Source of the DNA: Pseudonocardiaceae bacterium
GTDB taxonomy: Bacteria > Actinomycetota > Actinomycetes > Mycobacteriales > Pseudonocardiaceae
Assembly: GCA_009379845.1 (NCBI GenBank)
Contig: WHSZ01000069.1
Location: forward strand, 1 to 32,915
Reading direction: 5' to 3'
DNA: 32,915 nt
The notes beneath the pieces were generated by a model. The model saw only the letters and a program-made list of their open reading frames with translations, was not told where the DNA came from and ran no database searches. Positions 24,671 to 32,611 of the stretch are shown here, in pieces (within the stretch, counting starts at the first letter, position 1; the number at the start of each line of letters is the position of its first letter). The position numbers were made by a program, and so were the translations under genes.

Positions 24671-24924
24671 AGGTACTGGCCCGTCTTGGTGGCGGCGGTC
24701 GTGGAGTGCACGCGTGCCGCGACGATGTTCGAGGGGTTCACGACGAGGATGGTCTCGCCCCGGTCGTCATCGCGTTCGTGCAGCCGTAACGGGCTGCCCT
24801 GCCCGAACGCGCCGTCGAGCGCGTCGATCGCCTGCTCCTCGGTACCGAAGTCGGTGGTGGTCACCGCGAACGGCTCACCGGACGTCGGATACAGCCAGAT
24901 GATCAGCTCCGCGTTATCGGTCAT
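24667..24924 (-). CDS. Hypothetical 85-residue protein coupled to the SDR gene
   Basis: This small acidic protein is of no family I recognise. It begins MTDNAELIIWLYPTSGEPF and has a probable beta-beta-alpha pattern, with TEEQAIDALDGAF as a helix followed by the strands TILVVNPSNIVAARV. There are no cysteines, signal peptide or membrane segment. The SDR start overlaps its stop, which suggests a stoichiometric partner of the catalytically altered SDR. GGAAGG lies about 10 bases before the ATG. It is on the same strand as, and 129 bases downstream of, the IlvD-type gene, with a tandem repeat in the gap. It is probably real given coupling and codon character. Confidence 0.65.
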   Translation of the reverse strand: MTDNAELIIWLYPTSGEPFAVTTTDFGTEEQAIDALDGAFGQGSPLRLHERDDDRGETILVVNPSNIVAARVHSTTAATKTGQYL

Positions 24925-24973
24925 GCCGAACCCCGCCTTCCTGCCAGTGAGTACTTACGGTCGCAACCGCTGT

Positions 24974-25042
24974 GTTTGATGGCTCGACTCTGCAAGCAAG
25001 TCTCGCAGTTTGATGGCTCGACTCTGACAAGCAAGTCTCGCA
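24974..25042. repeat. 34/35-bp tandem direct repeat with inverted flanks
   Basis: Two nearly identical copies, 24974-25007 and 25008-25042, differ by one inserted A. Each begins GTTTGATGGCTCGACTCTG and ends AGCAAGTCTCGCA. The pair is flanked by inverted GAGTACT (24949-24955) and AGTACTC (25042-25048). It fills most of the gap between the dehydratase stop (25054) and the 85-residue gene start, and could be a structured RNA, a terminator-like element or a remnant of a small mobile sequence. Confidence 0.85.
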
Positions 25043-25053
25043 GTACTCGCCGG

Positions 25054-26766
25054 TCAGTGGGATTCGCGATGCACCTCGTGGCCGCTGGAACCCACCAGGA
25101 AGTCCAGGTCAGCGCCTCGATCGGCTTGCAGGACGTGGTCCACGTAGAGCCGCTCCCAGCCGCGAACCGGTGCGGCGTATCCGGCCGCGCTCGCCTCGGA
25201 GGGCTGCCGGGCCTCCAGTTCCTCGGCCGGCAGGTCGATGTCGAGCCGCCGCGCGGGCACGTCGAGCACGATGGGATCACCGGTACGCACCAGCGCGAGC
25301 GGTCCGCCGGCCGCGGCCTCCGGCGCGACGTGCAGCACCACGGCGCCGTACGCGGTGCCGCTCATCCGCGCGTCGCTGATCCGCACCATGTCGCGCACGC
25401 CCTTGGCGAGCAGCTTGCTCGGCAGCGGCATGTTGCCCACCTCGGGCATCCCCGGGTAGCCCTTCGGGCCGCACCCGCGCAGCACCAGCACGGAGTTCTC
25501 GTCGACGTCGAGGTCCGGGTCGTCCAGCCGGGCGTGCAGATCCTCGACGCTGTCGAAGACGACGGCCCGCCCGCGGTGTCGCAGCAGTTCCGGGGTCGCC
25601 GCCGCCGGCTTGATCACGGCGCCGCCCGGGGCCAGGTTGCCGCGCAGCACGGCGATGCCGGCGTCCTCGAGCAGCGGTGCCGTCCGGCTCCGGATGACGG
25701 TGTCGTCCCATACTTGGGCGTTGCCGAGGTAGTCGACAAGTGGCTTACCGGTGACGGTCACGGCCTGCGGATCGAGCCGATCCTGGATCTCGTGCAGCAC
25801 GGCGAGCAGGCCACCGGCCCGGTACAAGTCGTCCATCAGATGCTGGCCGGCTGGCTGCAGGTCCACGAGCAGCGGGATGTCCGCGCCGATCCGGTCGAAG
25901 TCCTCGAGGCTCAGCCGCACGCCGAGGCGTCCGGCGATGGCCAGCAGGTGAACGACGGCGTTGGTCGAACCGCCGATCGCGGCCAGCGTGGCGATCGCGT
26001 TGTGGAACGACCGGTGGGTGAGCACCGTGCTAGGGCGCCGGCCCTGATGAACGAGTTCGACCGCGAGCTCGCCGGTGGCATGCGACTGCTCGAGCAGCCT
26101 GCTGTCCGGAGCGGGCGTGCCGGCGATTCCGGGCAGCGTCATGCCGAGCGCTTCGGCCATGCACGCCATGGTCGACGCGGTGCCCATCGTGTTGCAGTGC
26201 CCCTTGCTACGGATCATCGAGGATTCCGAGCGGAGAAACTCCTCCTGGGTCAGGCTGCCCGCCCTGGCCTCCTCGGACAGCTGCCACACGCCGGTGCCGC
26301 AACCGAGTGGGGTGCCGCGGAAATGACCGGTCAGCATCGGGCCGCCGGGCACCACGACCGCCGGCAGGTCGACCGACGCGGCCGCCATCAGCAACGCCGG
26401 GATGGTCTTGTCGCAGCCACCGAGCAGCACGACCCCGTCGATCGGGTTGGCCCGCAGTATTTCCTCGGTGGCCATCGCCGCGAGGTTGCGCCACAGCATC
26501 GCCGTGGGGCGAAGCAGGGTCTCGCCGAGCGAGACGGTCGGAAGGTTCAGCGGGATCCCGCCCGCCGCCGAGATGCCCTGCTTGACGCTGGTGGACACCT
26601 CGTCCAGGTGCATATTGCAGGGCGTCAGGTCCGACGCGGTATTGGCGATCGCGATGTGCGGGCGACCATCGAAAGCCGAGCTCGGTAGCCCGCGGCGCAT
26701 CCATGCCCGGTGAATGTAGCCGTCCCGATCGTTCCCTCCGTACCACTGCTGGCTGCGCTGCTCCAC
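25054..26766 (-). CDS. IlvD/Edd-family dehydratase, sugar-acid type
   Basis: The 570-residue enzyme is an iron-sulfur dehydratase of the IlvD/Edd family. The cluster cysteines are Cys50 (LTPCNMH), Cys118 (GGCDKT) and Cys191 (KGHCNTMG), 68 and 73 residues apart. RPTAMLWRNLAAMATEEI and IDGVVLLGGCDKT resemble pentonate/hexonate dehydratases (L-arabinonate, D-xylonate) more than the branched-chain enzyme, although DHAD cannot be fully excluded. It would convert an aldonate to a 2-keto-3-deoxy acid. GTG 26766 is favoured because AGGTGGGA is well spaced before it; GTG 26775 lies inside that site. It converges toward the LacI operon and may serve the same or a related sugar-acid route. Confidence 0.85.
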   Translation of the reverse strand: MEQRSQQWYGGNDRDGYIHRAWMRRGLPSSAFDGRPHIAIANTASDLTPCNMHLDEVSTSVKQGISAAGGIPLNLPTVSLGETLLRPTAMLWRNLAAMATEEILRANPIDGVVLLGGCDKTIPALLMAAASVDLPAVVVPGGPMLTGHFRGTPLGCGTGVWQLSEEARAGSLTQEEFLRSESSMIRSKGHCNTMGTASTMACMAEALGMTLPGIAGTPAPDSRLLEQSHATGELAVELVHQGRRPSTVLTHRSFHNAIATLAAIGGSTNAVVHLLAIAGRLGVRLSLEDFDRIGADIPLLVDLQPAGQHLMDDLYRAGGLLAVLHEIQDRLDPQAVTVTGKPLVDYLGNAQVWDDTVIRSRTAPLLEDAGIAVLRGNLAPGGAVIKPAAATPELLRHRGRAVVFDSVEDLHARLDDPDLDVDENSVLVLRGCGPKGYPGMPEVGNMPLPSKLLAKGVRDMVRISDARMSGTAYGAVVLHVAPEAAAGGPLALVRTGDPIVLDVPARRLDIDLPAEELEARQPSEASAAGYAAPVRGWERLYVDHVLQADRGADLDFLVGSSGHEVHRESH

Positions 26767-27148
26767 AGTTCCCACCTATTCCGCTCATCGGAACGTTGAT
26801 CTGTTATCCGGAACGGGTCGAGGGTAGCGCATCCGTCCCGGTGCGCGGCCCTGCCGCGTTCGTCAGCCAGTGTGGTCGTTGAGCGCTCCGGTGAGGTAGC
26901 GCTGGACGTTCGGCATCACCGCCGCGACGAGCGTTTCGATCTCGGCGGACGCCAGCGGGCGCGACGCGGGTGTCCATGCCGTCGCCGCGGGGGCCTCGGC
27001 GTTTACCGGAGGATCCGCTCACCAGCACATCATCCCCGGCCTATGCAAGATATCAACGATGGTTGAATTCTTGCCGGTGCTACCGGTTTTGTCGGTGCAC
27101 GCGGCTAGTCTGCGAGCACTGGATTTAGCTACGACTAAGGAGGATCTG
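26767..27148. other. Intergenic region with inverted repeats and a possible TetR C-terminal remnant
   Basis: This 382-base stretch holds no intact gene. Just upstream of the dehydratase is TTCCG-N5-CGGAA (26779-26793), a small operator candidate. On the minus strand about 50 codons ending at TGA 26863 read in one frame as SAEIETLVAAVMPNVQRYL, which resembles the last helices of a TetR/AcrR-type regulator, but there is no start, ribosome site or HTH. CCGGT-GCT-ACCGG (27074-27086) lies upstream of the VOC gene. The remainder shows nothing I recognise. Confidence 0.35.
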
Positions 27149-27550
27149 ATGGCCTCGCGCCTCAATCCCTACATCAGCTTCGCCGGCAACGCGCGGGAAG
27201 CCATGGAGTTCTACAAGGGTGTCTTCGGTGGAACGTTGGCCCTGAACACCTTCGGTGAATTCGGCGAGGAGGGCACCCCGGGCGCCGACAAGATCATGCA
27301 CGCCATGCTCGAGACCGACAGCGGATTCGCCCGGATGGGCGCCGACACTCCGCCCGGGATGGAACACAACCCGGGAAACAACATCTCGGTGAGCCTCAGC
27401 GGTGACGACGCCGAGGAGTTGCGCGGTTACTGGGCCAAGCTTTCGGACGGCGGTACCGTGTCGGTACCGATGGAAAAGCAGATATGGGGCGATGAGTTCG
27501 GTATGTGCGTGGACAAGTTCGGCATCGCGTGGATGGTCAACATTTCCTAG
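27149..27550 (+). CDS. VOC-superfamily (PhnB/glyoxalase-like) protein
   Basis: This 133-residue protein belongs to the vicinal-oxygen-chelate superfamily, PhnB-like branch: LNPYISFAGNAREAMEFYKGVFGG at the N-terminus, HAMLETDSGFARMGADTP in the middle and WGDEFGMCVDKFGIAWMVNIS at the end are the family's characteristic blocks. Such proteins fold as paired beta-alpha-beta-beta-beta modules and often bind a divalent metal, but many PhnB-like members have no known reaction. ATG 27149 is set by AAGGAGG six bases upstream; the open frame before it is not homologous. It is a single gene between the dehydratase and an IS remnant. Confidence 0.88.
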   Translation: MASRLNPYISFAGNAREAMEFYKGVFGGTLALNTFGEFGEEGTPGADKIMHAMLETDSGFARMGADTPPGMEHNPGNNISVSLSGDDAEELRGYWAKLSDGGTVSVPMEKQIWGDEFGMCVDKFGIAWMVNIS

Positions 27551-27749
27551 CCGGGCACGGACACGCGGCGCGGCGCCGGGTCTGCCGAGGGGCTGTCCAG
27601 GGGCCATCGAGAGCCCGGCGTGAGGCGGCTACATGTGCGGCTCGAGGAGCATATTGGTAACCACCGGAATCAGAATTTGCTGAATGCTGTCGGGTGCGGC
27701 GGCAGCTTGCCAGTTTCGCGCGTCCCCGTGGTGGTTCTGTCCGTCAGTT

Positions 27750-27916
27750 GCGACCGCTCGGACCAGGGTTGAGAGCGCCGTTGTGTGTTGGTGGTCGATA
27801 CCTCCACCGCCAGCCGAATCCGCGGAATGGTTGGACAGGACATGGATCCTCGGGCCGGGCTTGCCTCGATCGACCGGGATCGGCGCAGCCAAGGACCCCC
27901 TAACCGGCGGGCGAAA
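27750..27916 (-). mobile_element. Degraded IS5-type transposase fragment
   Basis: On the minus strand RGSLAAPIPVDRGKPGPRIHVLS strongly recalls the block before the middle DDE acidic region of IS5-family transposases (KGGxLTGPSPVDRGKPGSKxHVLSD). Just after it the frame shifts: IRLAVEVSTTNT continues the match in the next frame and TTALSTLVRAV in the original one. The piece has no start and is far shorter than a transposase. It lies in the 407-base gap 27551-27957, otherwise empty. Terminal inverted repeats were not found. Confidence 0.6.
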
Positions 27917-27957
27917 CTGAGTACGTCGGCTGCAAAGTCGGGGTGTCCTCACCCGGA

Positions 27958-28602
27958 TCAGGATTTCGGGTTGCCGCGACGGGGGAGAAGCTCTCGCTCC
28001 ATGGCCGCGACGACAGCAGCGGTGCGGTCGCTGACGTCGAGCTTCGCGAAGATCCGCAGCAGGTGAGTCTTCACTGTGGCTTCGGTGATGTGGAGCCGCA
28101 CGCCGATCGTGGGGTTGGAAAGGCCGTCGGCGACCGCCTGCAGGACGTCTGTCTCGCGTGGGCTCAGCGTGACCGGCGTCGGGGCACGCATCCGGGCGAC
28201 CAGCCGGGTCGCGACGCTGGGGGCTAGCACTGTTTCACCGCGCGCCGCGGCGCGTACGGCACTGGTGAGCTGGTCACGGCCGGCATCCTTGAGCAGGTAG
28301 CCAAGGGCGCCGGCGTCGATCGCCCGCTCGATGTCTCTGTCGGTGTCGTAGGTGGTGAGGATGAGCACTTTTGTCGCGGGGTGTTCATCCACGACCCGCG
28401 TGGTCACGGCGACGCCGTCGAGCACCGGCATGCGGAGATCGAGGACCGCAACGTCCGGCCGCAGTCGTGCGACGAGCTCGATTGCCTCGTGACCGTCGCC
28501 GGCCTCACCGACGATCTCCAGGCCGGGCTCGGAGGCGAGCAGGGCGGCCACGCCCGCGCGCATGGCCGGGTGGTCGTCGGCGACGACGATGCGCACGTTC
28601 AC
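27958..28602 (-). CDS. NarL/LuxR-family response regulator
   Basis: The 214-residue two-component response regulator has a receiver domain at residues 1-120 with Asp9-Asp10, phospho-acceptor Asp55 (VAVLDLRMP), conserved Thr in LTTYD and Lys in YLLKD. A C-terminal LuxR-type HTH follows (LSPRETDVLQAVADGLSNPTIGVRLHITEATVKTHL). GTG 28602 overlaps the kinase stop as GTGA, so the pair is translationally coupled. It should be phosphorylated by the kinase upstream and probably regulates the MMPL transporter operon of which it is the last gene. Confidence 0.93.
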   Translation of the reverse strand: MNVRIVVADDHPAMRAGVAALLASEPGLEIVGEAGDGHEAIELVARLRPDVAVLDLRMPVLDGVAVTTRVVDEHPATKVLILTTYDTDRDIERAIDAGALGYLLKDAGRDQLTSAVRAAARGETVLAPSVATRLVARMRAPTPVTLSPRETDVLQAVADGLSNPTIGVRLHITEATVKTHLLRIFAKLDVSDRTAAVVAAMERELLPRRGNPKS

Positions 28603-29708
28603 GAGTGATCATCCTTCTGGATCGGCAGCTCGGCGAGGACCCGGGTGCCATCGCCGACTGAGCTGGTCACGGTGAGCTCGCCGCCGAGTTCCGCGAGCCG
28701 CCGCCGCATACCGTCGATGCCGAAGCCGCGCGCGTCGGCCACGACGAACCCGCGACCGTCGTCGGTGATCTCCAGTTCGAGGGTGTCTTGGCGTTGGGTG
28801 AGCACTACCGTGATCGTCGTGGCGGAGGCGTGCTTGCGGACGTTGGCCAGGGACTCCTGTGCGCACCGCAGCAGCGTCCCCCGTAGGTGCGGGTCCGGGT
28901 CGACATCGGCCAGTTCGGCGTTCACCGTGACGCGGGTGTCCTCGGCGAACCTGTCGAGTGTGCGCCGCAGCGACTGGGTGAGCGGTCCGGGTGCGGCCGC
29001 CGGCGCCGAGCCGACGAGCACGCGGGCCTCGGCGAGGTTCTCACGCGCTGTCGTCTCGATGGAGGTCAGGAGCCGAGAGTGCTGCTCCGGGTCCGACGCG
29101 ACCCGCGCCGCTTCCGCTAGGGCGGTGATCGAGGCGAATCCCTGCGCCAGGGTGTCATGGACCTCCCGCGCCAGACGGTCGCGTTCCTGTGCGGCGCCCT
29201 CACGACGGTGGGCTTCGGCAAGCTCTTGCTGGGTCCGCGCCAGCTCGTCGCCGAGCGCGTGGGTGCGCTGCTCGTTCTGGTGCCACCACACTCCGATCGG
29301 CACCGAAACCGCGAAGGCCGCGGCGGCCACCACGGCGTTGCCCGAGACCGCGCCGGCGGTGCGCGCCAGCGCTCCCACGACAACCGCCGCCGCGGCGGCA
29401 CTACTGACGCCGACGGCCTGCCATGGCGTACGGGTGAGCAGCCAGAACTGCGGCAATGTCAGCACGAACAGCGCGGCTCCGCCGCCCGGTAGGTAGCCCA
29501 TCGCCCCCACTGCGGGGACGAGCAGGACGAGATAGGTCAGCTGGATCGCCTGGTGCTCGGGCAGCAGGGTCACGAGTGCGTACCCGACCCCCATCGCGCC
29601 GAGGACCGCGACCGAACCGTACCGCTGCGTGCCGGTGTCGCCGAGCACGGCGACCAGACCGGGGCACAGCCCGAAGACCACCCAGATCAGGGCATACCAG
29701 CCGCGCAT
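28599..29708 (-). CDS. Sensor histidine kinase (NarL-type, HisKA_3)
   Basis: The 369-residue membrane kinase has about five predicted transmembrane segments in the first 150 residues, with almost no extracytoplasmic loop, which suggests sensing within the membrane. A short coiled coil follows. The HisKA_3 dimerisation box is RLAREVHDTLAQGF (phosphorylated His184), and the ATP domain contains ESLANVRKHA and TDDGRGF. ATG 29708 is chosen because it begins the first transmembrane helix and lies five bases after the MMPL stop; a longer upstream frame overlaps the transporter gene. Membrane-intrinsic kinases of this type often respond to envelope stress or lipophilic drugs (inference). Confidence 0.9.
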   Translation of the reverse strand: MRGWYALIWVVFGLCPGLVAVLGDTGTQRYGSVAVLGAMGVGYALVTLLPEHQAIQLTYLVLLVPAVGAMGYLPGGGAALFVLTLPQFWLLTRTPWQAVGVSSAAAAAVVVGALARTAGAVSGNAVVAAAAFAVSVPIGVWWHQNEQRTHALGDELARTQQELAEAHRREGAAQERDRLAREVHDTLAQGFASITALAEAARVASDPEQHSRLLTSIETTARENLAEARVLVGSAPAAAPGPLTQSLRRTLDRFAEDTRVTVNAELADVDPDPHLRGTLLRCAQESLANVRKHASATTITVVLTQRQDTLELEITDDGRGFVVADARGFGIDGMRRRLAELGGELTVTSSVGDGTRVLAELPIQKDDHS

Positions 29709-29713
29709 GTCGT

Positions 29714-31864
29714 TCAGCCTACGAACGACGGAGGTGCCGGGACGCGAGTCGAGGGCACGCGTGTCGGCCACCAGACCCGCTCGCCGAGCAGCAGCATCAG
29801 CGACGGCAGGACCAGCGTCCGGACGACGAAGGCGTCTATCAGGACGGCCACGGCGAGACTGAAGCCGGTCTGCTTCATCTCGATCAGGTGCACCACGACG
29901 AACGCGGCGAACACGGTGACCATCACGATCGCCGCGCTGGTGATCACCGATGCCGACTGGCGCATGCCGTCGAAGACTGCCTGCCGGGTGGGGACGCCGT
30001 TCACCACCGCCTCGCGAATCCGGCTGATGAGGAAGAACTGGTAGTCCATCGAGAGTCCGAAGAGGATCACGAACAGGAACAGCGGGACCCGCGAGCCGAT
30101 CGAGCCGGTTGAGGTGAAGTCGAGCACCCCTTCGGCCCACTGGCCCTGGAACACCCAGGTCAGCACGCCGATCGCGGCCGCGGCCGAGAGCAGGTTGAGG
30201 ACGACCCCGATCACGCCGAGCACCACCGACCGGAACGCCGAGGCGGTGAACAGCAGCGTCACGAACAGGAGCGCGCCGACCACCCACGGCAGGCGCTGCT
30301 GCTGGTGCCGCGGGTAGTCGACATGGCGCGCGATGTCACCGCTGACCGCGTACTCCACACCGTCCACCGTGCTGAGCGTGGCTGGGAGGTACTGGTCACG
30401 CAGGCGTTGTAGGGAGTCCTGCGCGCCCTGTTCGCTGACGAAGTGCGGCACCGCGAGGTCAAGCACGTGGGCGCGTCCGTCGGCGGAGGTACGTAGCGTC
30501 GCCGGCCCGCTGATGGCAGGGTCGTCGAGGGCGAGGTTCTCGAGGTCACCGAGCGCCTTGGTCACCGCTGGACCGTCGCCGCGCACGACGACCTGGTGAA
30601 TCGCCTTCACCTCCGGATAGGCGCTGGTGAGCCGGTCGAAGGCCTGCATCACCGGCAGGTCACGCGGGTGCGTTTCCGGTCCCATGTCGGTGATCTTCAT
30701 TCCCAGGATCGGCGCGGACAGCGCCAGCAGCGCCAGCGTCGAGACCACTAACGTGAGGCCGGGGCGACGACCGATGCCGCGCATCAACGCTGCGGTGATC
30801 CTGCTGTCCTTCGGCGTCCGCACCTGCTGGTACCGTCGCGCGGCCCGGTGCTCGGCGACGGCGGCGAGCTTGGCCAGCGTCGCCGGCAGGACGGTCATCG
30901 AACTGGCCACGGCGACTAGCGTGACGAGGATGGCGCCGGTGGCCAGTGAGGAGAAGATGACGTCGTCAACGAGATACAGGGTGGCGCTGGAGACTGCCAC
31001 CGCGATCCCGGACATGACGACGGCGCGCCCGGACGTCGCGGCCGCGAGGTCGACGACAGCGGTGGGCGAGAGATTTCCGCCTGCCCGGGCACGCTCCTCG
31101 CGTTCCCGTTTGAGGTAGAAGAGGGTGTAGTCGACACCGACCGCCATCCCGATCAGGATGATGACGTTCATTCCGACACCGGCATCGGGAAAGACGTGTG
31201 AGACGACCATCGACAGCCCGACCGATGCAGCGATGGACGACAACGCCAGCAGCACCGGCACCAGCGCCAAGGTCAGCGACCGGAATATCAACAACAGCGC
31301 TACCAGCGTGATTGGCAGCGTGATCAACTCGGCGCGCGTGATGTCCTGACCGCGCTGCTGCTCGACCGCCCGACCGATCGACGCACTGCCGGTCTCTGCC
31401 ACCACGACCCCGGAGTGAGCGTCCTGAACCGCATCGGTCTCCGCGAGGAGATCATCGACCACCTCCGCCGCCTCACGCTCCTCGATGTCCAGAGTCACGT
31501 CAACGCGCAATGCGCTGCCGTCCTGCGCCGGAATCGGTTCGCTCACGTCGCTGACCACGAGCAGCTTCGACATCCGGACGAGGACGTCCCGCGCGGCGGC
31601 CTCCGCGGCGTCGTGATCCAGTTCCGCGCCGTTCGGCGCCGTGATCAGGACATGCTCCACGGGCCGGCGCTGGAGTCCTCCCTCAGCAGCGAGCGTCTCG
31701 GCCCGACCCGCCTCACCGACCCGGTAGTCCGCGGTGACGGCGGAGTTGTTGCCGACCATGATCCCGACACCCAGGCATACGGCGACGAGCACGAGCCAGC
31801 CACCGATCGCGCGACACGGGTGATGGGCGCTCCAGCGAGCGATGCGAACGGACGGATTCGTCAT
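29714..31864 (-). CDS. MMPL-family (RND-like) transporter
   Basis: This 716-residue membrane protein has the MMPL double-repeat layout: a transmembrane helix near residue 20, a soluble loop, then a cluster of helices, repeated in the second half. Landmarks include GMAVGVDYTLFYLKREREER (first half) and FGLSMDYQFFLISRIREA (second half), the Asp-Tyr pairs thought to carry protons. Actinobacterial MMPL proteins export lipids, siderophores or drugs; the substrate here is unknown. ATG 31864 gives a normal MMPL N-terminus; a GTG/ATG upstream adds a polar stretch that does not fit. It heads an operon with a kinase and a regulator. An inverted repeat is 57 bases upstream. Confidence 0.9.
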   Translation of the reverse strand: MTNPSVRIARWSAHHPCRAIGGWLVLVAVCLGVGIMVGNNSAVTADYRVGEAGRAETLAAEGGLQRRPVEHVLITAPNGAELDHDAAEAAARDVLVRMSKLLVVSDVSEPIPAQDGSALRVDVTLDIEEREAAEVVDDLLAETDAVQDAHSGVVVAETGSASIGRAVEQQRGQDITRAELITLPITLVALLLIFRSLTLALVPVLLALSSIAASVGLSMVVSHVFPDAGVGMNVIILIGMAVGVDYTLFYLKREREERARAGGNLSPTAVVDLAAATSGRAVVMSGIAVAVSSATLYLVDDVIFSSLATGAILVTLVAVASSMTVLPATLAKLAAVAEHRAARRYQQVRTPKDSRITAALMRGIGRRPGLTLVVSTLALLALSAPILGMKITDMGPETHPRDLPVMQAFDRLTSAYPEVKAIHQVVVRGDGPAVTKALGDLENLALDDPAISGPATLRTSADGRAHVLDLAVPHFVSEQGAQDSLQRLRDQYLPATLSTVDGVEYAVSGDIARHVDYPRHQQQRLPWVVGALLFVTLLFTASAFRSVVLGVIGVVLNLLSAAAAIGVLTWVFQGQWAEGVLDFTSTGSIGSRVPLFLFVILFGLSMDYQFFLISRIREAVVNGVPTRQAVFDGMRQSASVITSAAIVMVTVFAAFVVVHLIEMKQTGFSLAVAVLIDAFVVRTLVLPSLMLLLGERVWWPTRVPSTRVPAPPSFVG

Positions 31865-31920
31865 GAGTTCAGGCTCGCTTCGAGCCGGTGCCATCCGACA
31901 CGTGTGACCCACCGACACCC

Positions 31921-31944
31921 CGTGTCCACCGACCGGTGGACACG
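31921..31944. promoter_or_regulatory. Perfect 10-bp inverted repeat upstream of the MMPL operon
   Basis: CGTGTCCACC (31921-31930) and GGTGGACACG (31935-31944) are separated by GACC. A smaller inverted repeat, GACAC-N3-GTGTC (31914-31926), overlaps it. Upstream position and symmetry suggest an operator, possibly for the operon's own response regulator; a terminator for the integrase-side genes is less likely because those also point left into it. Confidence 0.5.
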
Positions 31945-32045
31945 TGAGAGGGGGTCAACCCCACTCCCTCGCCAGTGAGACGAGCCAGGAGTCCCCGATC
32001 TGCAGAGTCCAGAGTCCATGGCTCCACGATCTTGGGGAACTCATT

Positions 32046-32611
32046 TCAAGCTTCGGACCGGTCCGGGCCCGCAGTCCGCCGGGAGATTTCGGCGGCGTAG
32101 GTGGCGTTGGATGGGTTGGCTTAGTGTGCCCAGTTGGTGGCGGTGCCGATGTGGATGCCGAGCAGCTTGCTGAGCACGAACGGTGGTAGCTGGGCGGCGA
32201 GATCCATGAGGACCGTCCTGCGTGCCACGCGGGCCTGGATGCCGAGCGGATGGAGTCTGGTCATCAGGTGAGCGGCGGTGATCGGGCGTCCCGGAGCGCC
32301 GCCGGGGAACAGCCAGGGGTGGTTGTCGGTGTGGCCGGCCACGGCGTGGCCGCGTCGATTGTCGGCGAGTTGGTGCACGAGGTCGTCCAGCGGGCTGGGT
32401 AGGTCGAGCGGCTCGGCGCCCAGCATGATCCGGGTTCCCTTGTCGTCGTGGACGAAGGCGGCGGACCAGCGTCCAGCGGTGGTCGTCCTCGATGGCGGGT
32501 CGGGTTCCGCGTCCGCGGAGTTGGTCGGGGACGTCGATGTCGCCGGTGTAGTGGTTGCGGTGGGTCCAGAGCAGGAACGCCCGAACCTTCCGGTTGCGAG
32601 CCGGGTTCGCG
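32046..32611 (-). pseudogene. Broken integrase-like (tyrosine-recombinase C-terminal) gene
   Basis: The minus strand encodes remnants of the actinobacterial integrase-like protein whose middle reads NPARNRKVRAFLLW and whose end reads RRGHAVAGHTDNHPWLFPGG then LAAQLPPFVLSKLLGIHIGTATNW. The two parts are in different frames: after DDHRWTLVRRL about 35 expected residues are missing and the frame changes. A TAA at 32121 then cuts the product, yet ATYAAEISRR continues in the same frame to TGA 32046, the usual C-terminus of this group. No catalytic Arg-His-x-x-Arg-Tyr set is intact. It is therefore a decayed mobile-element or recombinase gene. Confidence 0.7.

Noticed and set aside
24974..25042. 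CRISPR array
   Set aside because: Only two directly abutting copies with no spacers and no cas genes.
24976..26688. Long plus-strand open frame (570 codons) opposite the dehydratase
   Set aside because: Antisense of an intact iron-sulfur dehydratase; low-complexity Arg/Gly/Ala translation.
27629..27952. Intact 107-residue minus-strand protein
   Set aside because: The middle matches IS5-type transposase in shifting frames; no ribosome site; it is a decayed fragment.
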